From assembly GCA_046598935.1 (NCBI GenBank), contig JBKJHW010000079.1, positions 1 through 23,062 of the forward strand: a stretch of 23,062 bases of DNA. The letters run 5' to 3'. Both the position numbers and the translations under genes were made by a program. The DNA is from SCUN01 sp046598935. Lineage in GTDB: Bacteria > Acidobacteriota > Vicinamibacteria > Vicinamibacterales > SCN-69-37. Under the pieces are notes generated by a model. The model was not told the DNA's origin, ran no database searches, and saw only the letters and a list, made by a program, of their open reading frames with translations. Positions 1 to 7,750 of this stretch are shown here, one piece after another. Position 1 is the stretch's first letter; each line of letters starts with the position of its first letter.

Positions 1-1536
1 CAGCAACGCCGCGCGAAGGACATCGGCTTCCCCGATTTCGCGGAGCCGTACTTCTTCAACGCGCAACGGCTGGCCAAAAGCGATCTCGACCGGTACTCGG
101 CGCGTTACGAGCTGCAGGCGCCGGCGTCGTGGATTCGCAACGTCGCAGTGACCGCCCGTTATCAGAAGACCGAGCGGCTGCTCGAGAACACCCTGCCGGT
201 GCAATTCCCCGCGCCGGCCGCGACGTTTTTCCCGATCACGGTGTTCCGTCTCAACATCCTGTCGGAAACCACGCAGCAGGTGACGACGCCCGGGCTCGAC
301 GTGCAAGCGGTCTTCGTTCCCGCGCACAATCACCTGCTCACGGCGGGCGTGTCGTCGTATCGCGATCAAAGCCGCGACCAGCGGACCACGTCGACGACGA
401 CGTCGATGATTGGAAATGTGGCGCGCGGCTCCCGCGGTCCGGCGGCGACGGTGTTCCCGGCGCCGGTCGTCCTCGGTCCAGCGGCGGTCGCGCATCCGGT
501 TCGCGTGCCGAACGCCGCGCTCACCGATATCGGCATCTACGCGCAGGACGAATGGCGCGTCCGGCCGAACGTCTCGATCTCCGCCGGCCTCCGCGGCGAC
601 TTCTACGTCGTCTCCAACGACGCCACCGCCGGGTACGATGTCGCGTCGATCGTCGCCGGCGCGAAACCCGCGGTCAGCGCCTCGGACTTCCCGGACGTGA
701 ACGGCGCGTCGTACACGCGCCGCTCGCTCACGGGCGACATCGGCATCATCGCGAACACGGGCGGGAAGGTCAGCCCGTTCTTCCGGTACGGGCGCAGCTT
801 CCGGCATCCGAATCTCGAAGAGCTCTTCTTCGCGGGCCCGGCCACGGCCGGCAGCATCGTGCCGAACATCAACGTGAAGCCGGAGACCGGCAACAACTTT
901 GATGCGGGCGTGAAGTTCGCGGTCGGCCGGTTCACTGGCGGCGCGTACGGCTTCGTGAATCAGTACCACAACTTCATCGCGCAGGATCTGCCGGTCGCGT
1001 CGAACAGGTCCGGGCAGATCGCGCAGACCCGCAACGTCGGCGACGTGCGCATCGGCGGCGTCGAGCTGAACGCGACGGCGCCGTTGGTCACGCGCGCCGG
1101 CGTGCTGACGGTCAGCGGCTCGAGCGCCTATCTGCGCGGCACGGTGCTGAACGGAACGAATGCGATCACGAATAAGTCGTTCGCCGGAACGCCGGCCGAC
1201 GACATCACGCCGTTCAAGTTCGTCGGGTCCGCGCGGCTGACCGACACCCGCAACCGCTGGTGGATCGAGTACGGCGCGCGCACACAGACGAAAGTGAATC
1301 GCGTCGCCAACACGCTCCTGGAATCGCCGTTCCTCATCGCGCAGGATCTGCTCTCGCTCGACGGCTTCACGATCCAGCGCATCGGCGCCGGCCTCACGCT
1401 CAGCCAGGGCCCGCGCCGCGCGCGTGTGACGTTTGCTGTGGAAAACCTCGCGAACAAATATTTCCGCGAGCAATTCCAATTCGCGCCGGCTCGCGGACGT
1501 TCCGCGACGATCGGGATGTCAGTCGGAGTTTTCTAA
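1..1536 (+). CDS. TonB-dependent outer membrane receptor, C-terminal part (5' truncated by window edge)
   Basis: The frame is open from base 1 to the TAA at 1534-1536, giving 511 residues with no start visible, so the gene begins upstream. The segment reads as a beta-barrel: alternating polar and aromatic strands, the receptor-type stretch YGRSFRHPNLEELFF near 788-832, followed by a 'KPETGNNFDAGVKF' motif typical of the C-terminal TonB_dep_Rec domain, and a last strand ending in Phe (GMSVGVF) as expected for BAM-dependent insertion. The N-terminal plug and any TonB box lie outside the window, so the substrate (siderophore, cobalamin, glycan or other) cannot be told. The stop codon overlaps the stop of the convergent methyltransferase. 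Family assignment is firm; ligand is unknown. Confidence 0.88.
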   Translation, partial: QQRRAKDIGFPDFAEPYFFNAQRLAKSDLDRYSARYELQAPASWIRNVAVTARYQKTERLLENTLPVQFPAPAATFFPITVFRLNILSETTQQVTTPGLDVQAVFVPAHNHLLTAGVSSYRDQSRDQRTTSTTTSMIGNVARGSRGPAATVFPAPVVLGPAAVAHPVRVPNAALTDIGIYAQDEWRVRPNVSISAGLRGDFYVVSNDATAGYDVASIVAGAKPAVSASDFPDVNGASYTRRSLTGDIGIIANTGGKVSPFFRYGRSFRHPNLEELFFAGPATAGSIVPNINVKPETGNNFDAGVKFAVGRFTGGAYGFVNQYHNFIAQDLPVASNRSGQIAQTRNVGDVRIGGVELNATAPLVTRAGVLTVSGSSAYLRGTVLNGTNAITNKSFAGTPADDITPFKFVGSARLTDTRNRWWIEYGARTQTKVNRVANTLLESPFLIAQDLLSLDGFTIQRIGAGLTLSQGPRRARVTFAVENLANKYFREQFQFAPARGRSATIGMSVGVF

Positions 1537-2129
1537 GACTTGCGCACGACCCAGGTGGTCATTGATCTTGAGTCATGCACAAGAGTTGTCTTGATTGGAT
1601 CGAGCAGTTGGCCGCCCAGCACGGCGGTCAGCTGCTCGAGTTGGTCTGGAGTAACAAGGTAGGAATACGGCCCGTCGACTGGTGTTCCGACACTGGAGGC
1701 AAGCCGGGCCCAGAGCATCCCGCCCGGCCTGAGCACCCGCCACATCTCGTTGACCATCGCGTTAAAGTGCGCAGCGTCGCGGGCGAAGTGCAGGACGGCG
1801 CTCGACAGCACAACATCGAAGACGGCATCATGAAACGAGAGGCTGTCCACCGCCTCGACCCGGAAGTTATCAGCCGGGAGGTCCGTCCCGAGTTCGCCGC
1901 CAAGCTCCCGTGCCCCGGACACGGCCACGGGATTGGTATCAACCGCGCTCACGCGACAACCCATCCGCATCAAATACAATATGTTGCGGCCTGACCCACA
2001 ACCTGCGTCGAGCACCCGGTCCGTCGGTTGGATCCGGCCTTTGAGCAGCTGGTCGAAAAGGTAGATGTCGATTTGACCAAACTTTTGCGCGAGAGAGCCG
2101 TCGGAAACAGACATATGAAGTTCGTACAT
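1533..2129 (-). CDS. Class I SAM-dependent methyltransferase
   Basis: This encodes 198 residues with a Rossmann-type methyltransferase core. Motif I is VLDAGCGSGRN at about residues 39-49, an acidic residue follows the next strand (VSAVDTN), and there is a post-motif 'VLSSAVLHF' and 'EMWRVLRPGGMLW'. The lead-in 'KFGQIDIYLFDQLLKGRI' is characteristic of a small family of unassigned methyltransferases, so the acceptor is unknown. The frame is closed by a TAA just upstream of the ATG at 2129. A second ATG at 2114 (giving MSVSDG) is an equally plausible start; neither has a strong Shine-Dalgarno. With the 2129 start the gene overlaps the divergent lipoprotein by 15 nt; with 2114 the two start codons abut as CATATG. 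Its TAG stop overlaps the TonB receptor stop. Confidence 0.85.
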   Translation of the reverse strand: MYELHMSVSDGSLAQKFGQIDIYLFDQLLKGRIQPTDRVLDAGCGSGRNILYLMRMGCRVSAVDTNPVAVSGARELGGELGTDLPADNFRVEAVDSLSFHDAVFDVVLSSAVLHFARDAAHFNAMVNEMWRVLRPGGMLWARLASSVGTPVDGPYSYLVTPDQLEQLTAVLGGQLLDPIKTTLVHDSRSMTTWVVRKS

Positions 2130-2519
2130 ATTTTACTGCTCGCTTCGCTCGTCGCCGTCCCCGGCTGCGACAGCGGCACCAACGAGCCCATCGTCACCTC
2201 CATCGTCGAGACTTTTGCCAGCCGTCTTCAGGAAAAGGGCTCGGCCTGGCGGTCCGTCAACGTCACGAAGGCCGGCGAGGTCACGATGCAGCTGGTCAGC
2301 GTGACGCAGGTCGATGCCAAGCTGAACCTTGGCATCGGCACGATCTCGGGAACGCAGTGCGTGCTCGCTGCGAGCGTCGACACGGTCGCTAACGCGTCCG
2401 CGGTCGCGCCGCAGCTTGTGCGAACGGTCTCGACGGGCACGTATTGCGTGCGGATCGCTGACACCGGCAACCTGAAGCAGCTCGTCGACTTCACGATAAG
2501 GATCGAGCGCCCGTTCTAA
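2115..2519 (+). CDS. Small hypothetical lipoprotein
   Basis: This 134-residue protein has a lipoprotein signal: Lys2, a hydrophobic stretch (VHILLLASLVAV) and a lipobox-like VPGC with the acylated Cys at residue 18, followed by Asp-Ser-Gly. Asp at +2 would, by the E. coli rule, favour inner-membrane retention, although that rule is not universal. The mature part is about 115 residues, Val/Thr-rich and probably beta-structured, with two further cysteines that could form a disulfide. I recognise no domain. The frame is open upstream to 2028, but that part is antisense to the methyltransferase, so the ATG at 2115, which starts the signal peptide, is chosen. A weak GGA lies 9 nt upstream. A strong hairpin follows the stop. 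Confidence 0.7.
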   Translation: MKFVHILLLASLVAVPGCDSGTNEPIVTSIVETFASRLQEKGSAWRSVNVTKAGEVTMQLVSVTQVDAKLNLGIGTISGTQCVLAASVDTVANASAVAPQLVRTVSTGTYCVRIADTGNLKQLVDFTIRIERPF

Positions 2520-2522
2520 GCC

Positions 2523-2548
2523 CGTTCCGGAGTATCTACTTCGGAACG
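2523..2548 (+). terminator. 11-bp hairpin just after the lipoprotein gene
   Basis: CGTTCCGGAGT (2523-2533) pairs with ACTTCGGAACG (2538-2548) around an ATCT tetraloop, with one G-U pair. It starts 4 nt after the lipoprotein stop. The following bases (CCCGCCCATTTAT) lack a proper U tract, so it may be a weak intrinsic terminator, an RNA-stabilising 3' hairpin, or part of the sod leader. Confidence 0.45.
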
Positions 2549-2566
2549 CCCGCCCATTTATCGGTA

Positions 2567-2579
2567 CGCTAGGCTAGCG
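2567..2579. promoter_or_regulatory. 13-bp palindrome upstream of the superoxide dismutase start
   Basis: CGCTAG and CTAGCG flank a single central G, a perfect 6-bp inverted repeat. It ends 2 nt before the Shine-Dalgarno (GAGGTG, 2582-2587) of the superoxide dismutase. It could be an operator or an RNA hairpin close to the ribosome-binding site. It is short and seen once, so chance is possible. Confidence 0.3.
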
Positions 2580-2593
2580 GCGAGGTGCTTCAC

Positions 2594-3328
2594 ATGCTGT
2601 CTCGACGCCAACTCATCATCGGAACTCCCGCGGCCGTCATCACGACCGTCGCCGCTGCGAGAGCCGCAGCAAGCGTAATCAACGAACCGCTCCAGGCAAC
2701 ACAAGCGCCCTCTTCGTCCGGGCCCTTCACATTGCCGCCGCTGGGCTACGCCGCCGACGCGCTCGAACCGCATATCGACGCGCAGACGATGACGATTCAT
2801 CACGACCGGCATCATCAGACGTACGTCACCAATCTCAACAACGCCGTGGCGGGCTCACCGGAGCTGCGTTCGCGCCCGATTGAGGATCTCGTCAAGAATC
2901 TCAGCACGCTGCCGGAAACCGTGCGCACGGCGGTGCGCAACAACGGCGGCGGACATCTCAATCACACGATGTTCTGGACGAGTCTGAAGAAGGGCGGCAG
3001 CGCGCCGCCGTCGGCCGAACTGGGCCGCGCGATCACCGGCGACTTCAGCACCTTCGATTCAATGAAGACGCAGCTCGCCGCCGCGGCGATGTCCGTCTTC
3101 GGCAGCGGCTGGGCGTGGCTCAGCGTCGAACCCGGCGGCAAGCTCGTTATCGAGGGGACGCCGAATCAAGACAACCCGATCACCAAAGGCAATCGGCCTC
3201 TCGTCGGGATCGACGTGTGGGAACACGCCTACTACTTGAAATACCAGAACCGCCGCCGTGACTACGTCGACGCGATCTTCAACGTGATCGACTGGGACGT
3301 GGTGCAGCAGCGATTTCTGAAAAAGTAG
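2594..3328 (+). CDS. sodA: Exported Fe/Mn-family superoxide dismutase, Mn-type residues, Tat-like signal
   Basis: The protein converts superoxide to oxygen and hydrogen peroxide. From the ATG at 2594 it is 244 residues. GTG 2585 in the same frame is possible, but GAGGTG at 2582-2587 is an ideal Shine-Dalgarno for 2594, 6 nt away. The N-terminus LSRRQLIIG followed by a hydrophobic Ala-rich stretch looks like a twin-arginine signal, so the enzyme probably acts in the periplasm after folding with its metal. The SOD body starts near residue 45. Metal ligands are H69 (IHHDRHHQTYV), H124 (LNHTMFW), D207 and H211 (DVWEHAYY). Gly in GGGHLNH and Gln in GTPNQDNP match the Mn-type (SodA) pattern, not the Fe type; cambialistic use is possible. 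It converges with the next gene, 5 nt between stops. Confidence 0.93.
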   Translation: MLSRRQLIIGTPAAVITTVAAARAAASVINEPLQATQAPSSSGPFTLPPLGYAADALEPHIDAQTMTIHHDRHHQTYVTNLNNAVAGSPELRSRPIEDLVKNLSTLPETVRTAVRNNGGGHLNHTMFWTSLKKGGSAPPSAELGRAITGDFSTFDSMKTQLAAAAMSVFGSGWAWLSVEPGGKLVIEGTPNQDNPITKGNRPLVGIDVWEHAYYLKYQNRRRDYVDAIFNVIDWDVVQQRFLKK

Positions 3329-3333
3329 GCGCG

Positions 3334-4074
3334 CTAGAACCTGAACGACAGACCGAGCGACAGCACCGGGTAGAACCGCAGGACCTTGACGTCATTGTTC
3401 AAATTGATTTCCGCGTCGCGGACGTCTTTTTGAATCGTCGCGTCCGTTGCGATGTCGCGGCAGTTCTGTCCGTTCGACTGGCAGGCCGTACCGGTGAACG
3501 AGAGTTTTGCGACCGGAGCGCCCGCGAAGATCACGCCAATTTCGAACGGCACCGTCACGCGTCGCTTGCCCGCGATGTTGCCGAAACCAAGCGTCAGGCC
3601 CGGCCGGGCGTTCTTGAATGACACTTCGCCGGCGGCTTTGATCGGGTTTGACGATGAGCTCTGGTACTCGGTGTCGTCGATGTCGATTTTCTTGCCTGCG
3701 GGAATCGTCGACGCCAGCGACACCTTGTTGCCGTTCGACACGATCAGAATCGGGCTGAGGCGGAAACCGCCGCCGAACGGATACCAATCAACCGACGCCA
3801 CGGCCGAGCGGAGCTTCAGATTGCCGTTGTAGACGATGTTGTTGTCGGTGTCGTCGAAATCGCGCGAGAGCGAGAGGAAGTTGAAGGTCCCGCGAATATT
3901 GACCTTCGAATGCACACGCACGGCGGCATCGAAGCCGATGCCGAGAGTCGACGCCTTGACGGCGATGCCGACCGCCGGTTTGTTTGAAGCGCCGGCGCCC
4001 GATTGGGCAGCGGCCAGTGATGGAAGACAAGCCAGAGCACAAAGAGCTGTGAAAAATCGGGCAGATTTTTTCAT
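3334..4074 (-). CDS. Putative outer-membrane beta-barrel protein
   Basis: This encodes 246 residues with a clear Sec signal (MKKSARFFTALCALACLPSLAAAQ, cleavage near residue 23). The mature part has regularly spaced amphipathic beta strands (GIAVKASTLGIGFDAAVRV, KVNIRGTFNFLSLS, LGLSFRF) and ends in Phe, as outer-membrane barrels do. The size suits an 8-10 strand barrel of the OmpA/OmpW type, with two Cys in an extracellular-type loop (TACQSNGQNC). The ATG lies 12 nt after the stop of the large Asp-box protein gene on the same strand, and an AGGTAG about 12 nt upstream is the best ribosome site. The two genes are therefore probably co-transcribed. A role as partner or membrane anchor of that secreted protein is only inference. 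Confidence 0.75.
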   Translation of the reverse strand: MKKSARFFTALCALACLPSLAAAQSGAGASNKPAVGIAVKASTLGIGFDAAVRVHSKVNIRGTFNFLSLSRDFDDTDNNIVYNGNLKLRSAVASVDWYPFGGGFRLSPILIVSNGNKVSLASTIPAGKKIDIDDTEYQSSSSNPIKAAGEVSFKNARPGLTLGFGNIAGKRRVTVPFEIGVIFAGAPVAKLSFTGTACQSNGQNCRDIATDATIQKDVRDAEINLNNDVKVLRFYPVLSLGLSFRF

Positions 4075-4086
4075 AGGTGGCGAAGT

Positions 4087-7000
4087 CTACCTTATCGCTG
4101 CGAGTTCTCTCTCGATCACCGCGAGATCCCGTTTTGCTTCCGCGAGCGTGACAACCTGCGCGGCCGACGGGCCGCGAAGCGTGCCCGTGCTCGCCCCGGA
4201 GATACTGAACGCGCCCAGCAGGCCGCCGATTCGGGTCCGCACCGACGGCACCTGGCCTGCCGCAGCACCACCGCCGCCGCGACCGCCACGCCCGCCGCCG
4301 GCCGCCGCGCCGATTCGTGCGTCGAGGCTCTGCAGCGCCTGTACTTTTGCCGCATCGCCGGCCGCCGCCGTGAGTCTCGCCGCGATGTCCTTGACGAGCT
4401 GATCGGCCTTCGCCTGAAGATCGGCAACGTCGATCACCATCTGCTCGCGGGCCTTGTGCGCTGCGAGCGGCACGGTCGACGCCGGATCCGCCCGCACTTC
4501 AAACGTCTTCGAGCCCGCCGAAACGCCGTCAACTTCCATCCTCACTTTGAAGGTGCCGGGCGCCACGAGCGGCCCGCGCTGGCCGATGTCGTGCGACGGA
4601 ATCGGGAGTTGGACGACGCCGGCCCGAGCGGGACCACCACCGCCCTCGTCCATTCCGCCCGCGCCACCACCGCCGCCGGCGCCGCGGCCACCGCCGGCCG
4701 GCGCTGCGAACCGGAGATCCCAGTTGGTGCGCAGCAGCTGTCCCGGGTTGCCCGAACCGTTGATCTCGCGAACCGTCCGGCCCGCCGCGTTGGTGACGAT
4801 GAATCTCACCTTGTCGGCCTTCGCCGCGAGCGAGTACGTGAAGGTCGCGCCCTCAGCCGGATTCTCACCGGTATGGAAGTACTGCCCCATGTTCGAGAAG
4901 TCTTCCCAATAGAGCATCAGCGTCGCGCGCGGCACATTGAAGAGGTGCGCGCGTTCGGCGGCAACAGCCGGCGTCCAGTCCGCAATCGGCGTCGCGTCAT
5001 CCAATATCCATACGCCGCGGCCATGAGTACCAAGCACGAGGTCTTTCGTTCGCGGGTGCACGACGATGTCGTCGTAGCGGGTTGTCGGGAGATTGCCTGT
5101 CAGGCGAACCCAGCGATCGCCGCTGTCGTGCGACACGAACATCGCGCGTTCCGTCCCGGCGAAGAGCACGTTCGGTTTGCCCGGGAATTCCGCGAGCCCG
5201 CGAATCGACGCGTCGTCTGAGGGAAATCCCGCGACGACAGGCGTGAAGGTCTTTCCGGAATCGGTCGTGCGGAAGAGGTAGGCCTTGAAGTCGCCGTCGC
5301 GGTGCGCGTCGACGGAAACGAACGCGGTGCCTCTCGATGCGCCGGAGGCAACGATGTCGCCGATAAACGCCCCGTCCTTCGCGCCGGCTTTCACAAGATT
5401 CGCTGTGACGTCGGTCCATGTCGCCCCGCCGTCGGCCGTCACCTGCACATTGCCGTCGTCAGTGCCGGCCCAGAGAATTTTCGGATCGAGCGGCGACTCC
5501 GCGATGTATGAGATCTCGCTGATCGCGTCGCCGTCGTTTCTGGAAATGCGGACGTCAGAGTTGGCGACGCCCATCAGCTTGAGCGGATTGCGGTCGATCG
5601 ATCGCGTGAGATCTTTCGACGAGGTCCACGTCGCGCCGTAGTCCTTCGACGTGAACAGCTTGTTGCCGCCGAGATAGACCGTGCCTGGCGTGTGCCTGGA
5701 TGCGATGACGGGCGCGTCCCAGTCGAATCGGTACTGCTCGCCGGCCGGCGGCCGCGGCGTGATGTTGAGCGTGTCGCCGGTGACCGGGTCGACGAGCGAC
5801 AGATTTCCTCCGGAAGAAGACGAGTAGACCTTGCGGGCGTCGGCGATATCGACGGCTTTGCCGGTGCCGTCGCTGAATCCGATCTGGCGCCAGTCGGAAT
5901 TCACGATGCCGAGCCAGTGGCGCGTGGCGCTCGGGCCCATCCACGAGTGGTTGTCCTGCAGGCCGATGTACACGTTGTACGGATCGCGGTTGTCGACAGC
6001 GATGCGGTAGATCTGCGACACCGGGATGTTCCCGTGGCGAATGTAGTTCTTGCCCTTGTCGAAGCTTTCGTGGAGGCCGCCGTCGCCCGCGACGTAGATG
6101 TGGTTCGAGTTCGACGGATCCACGCGCAGCACGTGGTGATCGGTTTTCAATCCCAGGTCGTAGGTCGGCGATGTTGGTTCTTCAACGAAGGTGGCGCCGC
6201 CGTCTTCTGAGTGCACGATCGACACACCGGGCAGCCACACGGTCTTATCGTTGTTCGGATCGATCGTGGGCTTGCTGTAGTACATCGGGCGGGGGTTTGT
6301 GCGCGACATCAGCTTCCACGTCGCGCCGGCGTCTTCAGTGCGGTACGTGCCGCCGGCGGCCGGGTGTTCGATCGTCGCGATCAGTACGTCCGGCTTGGAC
6401 TTGGCGATCGCGAGGCCGATGCGGCCCTTGTCGCCGGTCGGAATGCCGGTTTCCAACTTCTTCCATGTCACGCCAGCGTCGGTGGATTTATGGATCGCGC
6501 TGCCGGGTCCGCCGCCGTTGAAACCCCACGCGGAGCGCAGGCGCTGGTACGTCGCGGCGTAGAGGACGTTCGCGTCGCGCGGGTCCATCACGAGGTCCGT
6601 CGCGCCCGTGTACTCGTCTATATATAAGGTCTTCTGCCAGGTCGTACCGGCGTCGGTGGTTTTGAACACACCGCGCTCCTGATTCCCTGCCCAGAGATTT
6701 CCGACAGCTGCGACGTACGCCGTGTTCGCGTTCGTCGGATCGGTCACGACGCGGCCGATCGAACGCGTGTCGCGAAGACCGAGGAACGTCCAGGTGTTGC
6801 CGCCGTTGGTCGAGCGGTACACGCCGCCGCCCCATGACGAGCTTTGGCGATTATTCTGCTCGCCCGTGCCCGCCCAGATGATCTGGCTGTCGCCTTCGAA
6901 GACCGCGACGGCGCCGAACGTGTTGTCGGGCTGACCCGCGAACACATCCTTCCAGGTCACTCCTTTATTAGTGGATTTCCACAACCCGCCGCTCGCGGCC

Positions 7001-7215
7001 GCCGCGTAGAGCACGGCGGGATCTTTCGGATCGATCACGATGTCGTGCAGTCGCCCGCTCGTCACGCCGGGGCCGATGTCACGAAAGCGCAGGGCGTCGA
7101 AAGGGCCCTTCGGCGCCGTCGGCGCAGCTGTCTGGGTGCTGACGGGGACGAAGGCCACCAGGCTGAGAACGAACGCCAAGGTGGCGGCTACTAGCAGCTG
7201 TCGGATCGCGCGCAT
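4087..7215 (-). CDS. Large secreted Asp-box (BNR/VPS10-sortilin-type) beta-propeller protein
   Basis: This encodes 1042 residues. A Sec signal (Arg3, Arg5, then a hydrophobic core to about residue 26) precedes FRDIGPGVTSGRLHDI, the usual opening of the bacterial VPS10/'exo-alpha-sialidase-like' secreted family. About ten Asp-box-like motifs of the form S/T-x-D-x-G-x-T-W follow, including KSTNKGVTW (~80), RSTNGGNTW (~134), KTTDAGTTW (~185), KSTDAGVTW (~243), RTEDAGATW (~292), TSKDYGATW (~522), VTADGGATW (~592) and RTTDSGKTF (~649), ending with GTHGRGVWILDD near 730. This predicts one or two propellers. The C-terminal third has a beta-rich domain, two glycine-rich linkers (~842-862 and ~973-985) and a helical segment. 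No sialidase active-site set is evident, so a binding or scaffold role is as likely as hydrolysis. It heads an operon with the beta-barrel gene. Confidence 0.88.
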   Translation of the reverse strand: MRAIRQLLVAATLAFVLSLVAFVPVSTQTAAPTAPKGPFDALRFRDIGPGVTSGRLHDIVIDPKDPAVLYAAAASGGLWKSTNKGVTWKDVFAGQPDNTFGAVAVFEGDSQIIWAGTGEQNNRQSSSWGGGVYRSTNGGNTWTFLGLRDTRSIGRVVTDPTNANTAYVAAVGNLWAGNQERGVFKTTDAGTTWQKTLYIDEYTGATDLVMDPRDANVLYAATYQRLRSAWGFNGGGPGSAIHKSTDAGVTWKKLETGIPTGDKGRIGLAIAKSKPDVLIATIEHPAAGGTYRTEDAGATWKLMSRTNPRPMYYSKPTIDPNNDKTVWLPGVSIVHSEDGGATFVEEPTSPTYDLGLKTDHHVLRVDPSNSNHIYVAGDGGLHESFDKGKNYIRHGNIPVSQIYRIAVDNRDPYNVYIGLQDNHSWMGPSATRHWLGIVNSDWRQIGFSDGTGKAVDIADARKVYSSSSGGNLSLVDPVTGDTLNITPRPPAGEQYRFDWDAPVIASRHTPGTVYLGGNKLFTSKDYGATWTSSKDLTRSIDRNPLKLMGVANSDVRISRNDGDAISEISYIAESPLDPKILWAGTDDGNVQVTADGGATWTDVTANLVKAGAKDGAFIGDIVASGASRGTAFVSVDAHRDGDFKAYLFRTTDSGKTFTPVVAGFPSDDASIRGLAEFPGKPNVLFAGTERAMFVSHDSGDRWVRLTGNLPTTRYDDIVVHPRTKDLVLGTHGRGVWILDDATPIADWTPAVAAERAHLFNVPRATLMLYWEDFSNMGQYFHTGENPAEGATFTYSLAAKADKVRFIVTNAAGRTVREINGSGNPGQLLRTNWDLRFAAPAGGGRGAGGGGGAGGMDEGGGGPARAGVVQLPIPSHDIGQRGPLVAPGTFKVRMEVDGVSAGSKTFEVRADPASTVPLAAHKAREQMVIDVADLQAKADQLVKDIAARLTAAAGDAAKVQALQSLDARIGAAAGGGRGGRGGGGAAAGQVPSVRTRIGGLLGAFSISGASTGTLRGPSAAQVVTLAEAKRDLAVIERELAAIR

Positions 7216-7258
7216 TGGGCATTCTGGCTCAGGAAGTCATCTTCAGACGAACGCTCGG

Positions 7259-7287
7259 TTGAGTTTGGGCCGCGGGGCTCGTATTCT
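7259..7287 (+). promoter_or_regulatory. Candidate sigma70 promoter for the VOC-GNAT-methyltransferase run
   Basis: TTGAGT (7259-7264) and TATTCT (7282-7287) are separated by 17 nt; each matches four of six consensus bases. The predicted start of transcription is near 7294, leaving a leader of about 45 nt before the ATG at 7339. The rest of the 123-nt divergent gap (7216-7338) shows no clear promoter for the minus-strand Asp-box gene. Confidence 0.45.
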
Positions 7288-7338
7288 GGCGGCGGTTTCT
7301 CGGCAAGTGAAGTTCGCAGTTTCGTGAGGGAGGGCGCA

Positions 7339-7698
7339 ATGTCACAAGGGACGCATATTCACCATTCAATCAACTACATCGAGTTCAATGTCACCGACAT
7401 GGCGAAGGCCAAGCGCTTCTACGAAACGGCGTTTGGCTGGCGGTTCACCGACTACGGCCCTGGATACGCCGGAATCCAGAAGCACGATGGCGAGGCCGGC
7501 GGACTTCGGCTGATGCCAACTGTCGCGCAAGGCGGCCCGCTTGTGATCCTGTATTCCAATGATCTCGACGCGAGCTTCGCACGAGTCCGGGACGCCGGCG
7601 CGCGAATTACGAATGACCCATTCGAGTTCCCTGGCGGGCGACGATTCCAGTTCGAGGATCCCAGCGGCAACGAGCTCGCGGTCTGGTCGGAGAAGTGA
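7339..7698 (+). CDS. VOC-family (glyoxalase/bleomycin resistance-like) protein
   Basis: This encodes 119 residues with a single VOC module of two beta-alpha-beta-beta-beta halves. The first runs INYIEFNVTDMAKAKRFYETAFGWRF; the second carries NDLDASFARVRDAGARI and ends FEDPSGNELAVWSE, the usual C-terminal metal-ligand Glu motif. Candidate ligands are Glu15 in the first strand and the Glu of 'NELAVW'. The family includes glyoxalases, dioxygenases and antibiotic-binding proteins, so the substrate is not assigned. The frame starts with GTG at 7324, but AGGGAGGG just before the ATG at 7339 shows that the later start is used. It is the first gene of a same-strand run; the GNAT gene begins 52 nt after its stop. 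Confidence 0.85.
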   Translation: MSQGTHIHHSINYIEFNVTDMAKAKRFYETAFGWRFTDYGPGYAGIQKHDGEAGGLRLMPTVAQGGPLVILYSNDLDASFARVRDAGARITNDPFEFPGGRRFQFEDPSGNELAVWSEK

Positions 7699-7750
7699 GT
7701 CTGAATCCTCTTCGCCGAGCTCCGAAACCCGACGGACGGGGGCTGTTTAC

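Noticed and set aside
129..902. 257-codon frame overlapping the TonB receptor
   Set aside because: Arg-rich low-complexity product in another frame of a clear beta-barrel gene.
2028..2114. Upstream extension of the lipoprotein frame
   Set aside because: It would place a non-signal sequence before a perfect lipoprotein signal and is antisense to the conserved N-terminus of the methyltransferase.
4255..4310. GC-rich CCGCCG/GCCGCC runs as a DNA repeat (also 4660-4700)
   Set aside because: They are codons for the glycine-rich linkers of the Asp-box protein on the minus strand, with irregular units.
4456..5220. 254-codon plus-strand frame, and others at 5692-6210 and 6211-6627, inside the Asp-box gene
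   Set aside because: Antisense shadows of repeated Asp-box coding sequence, with no start signals or domains.
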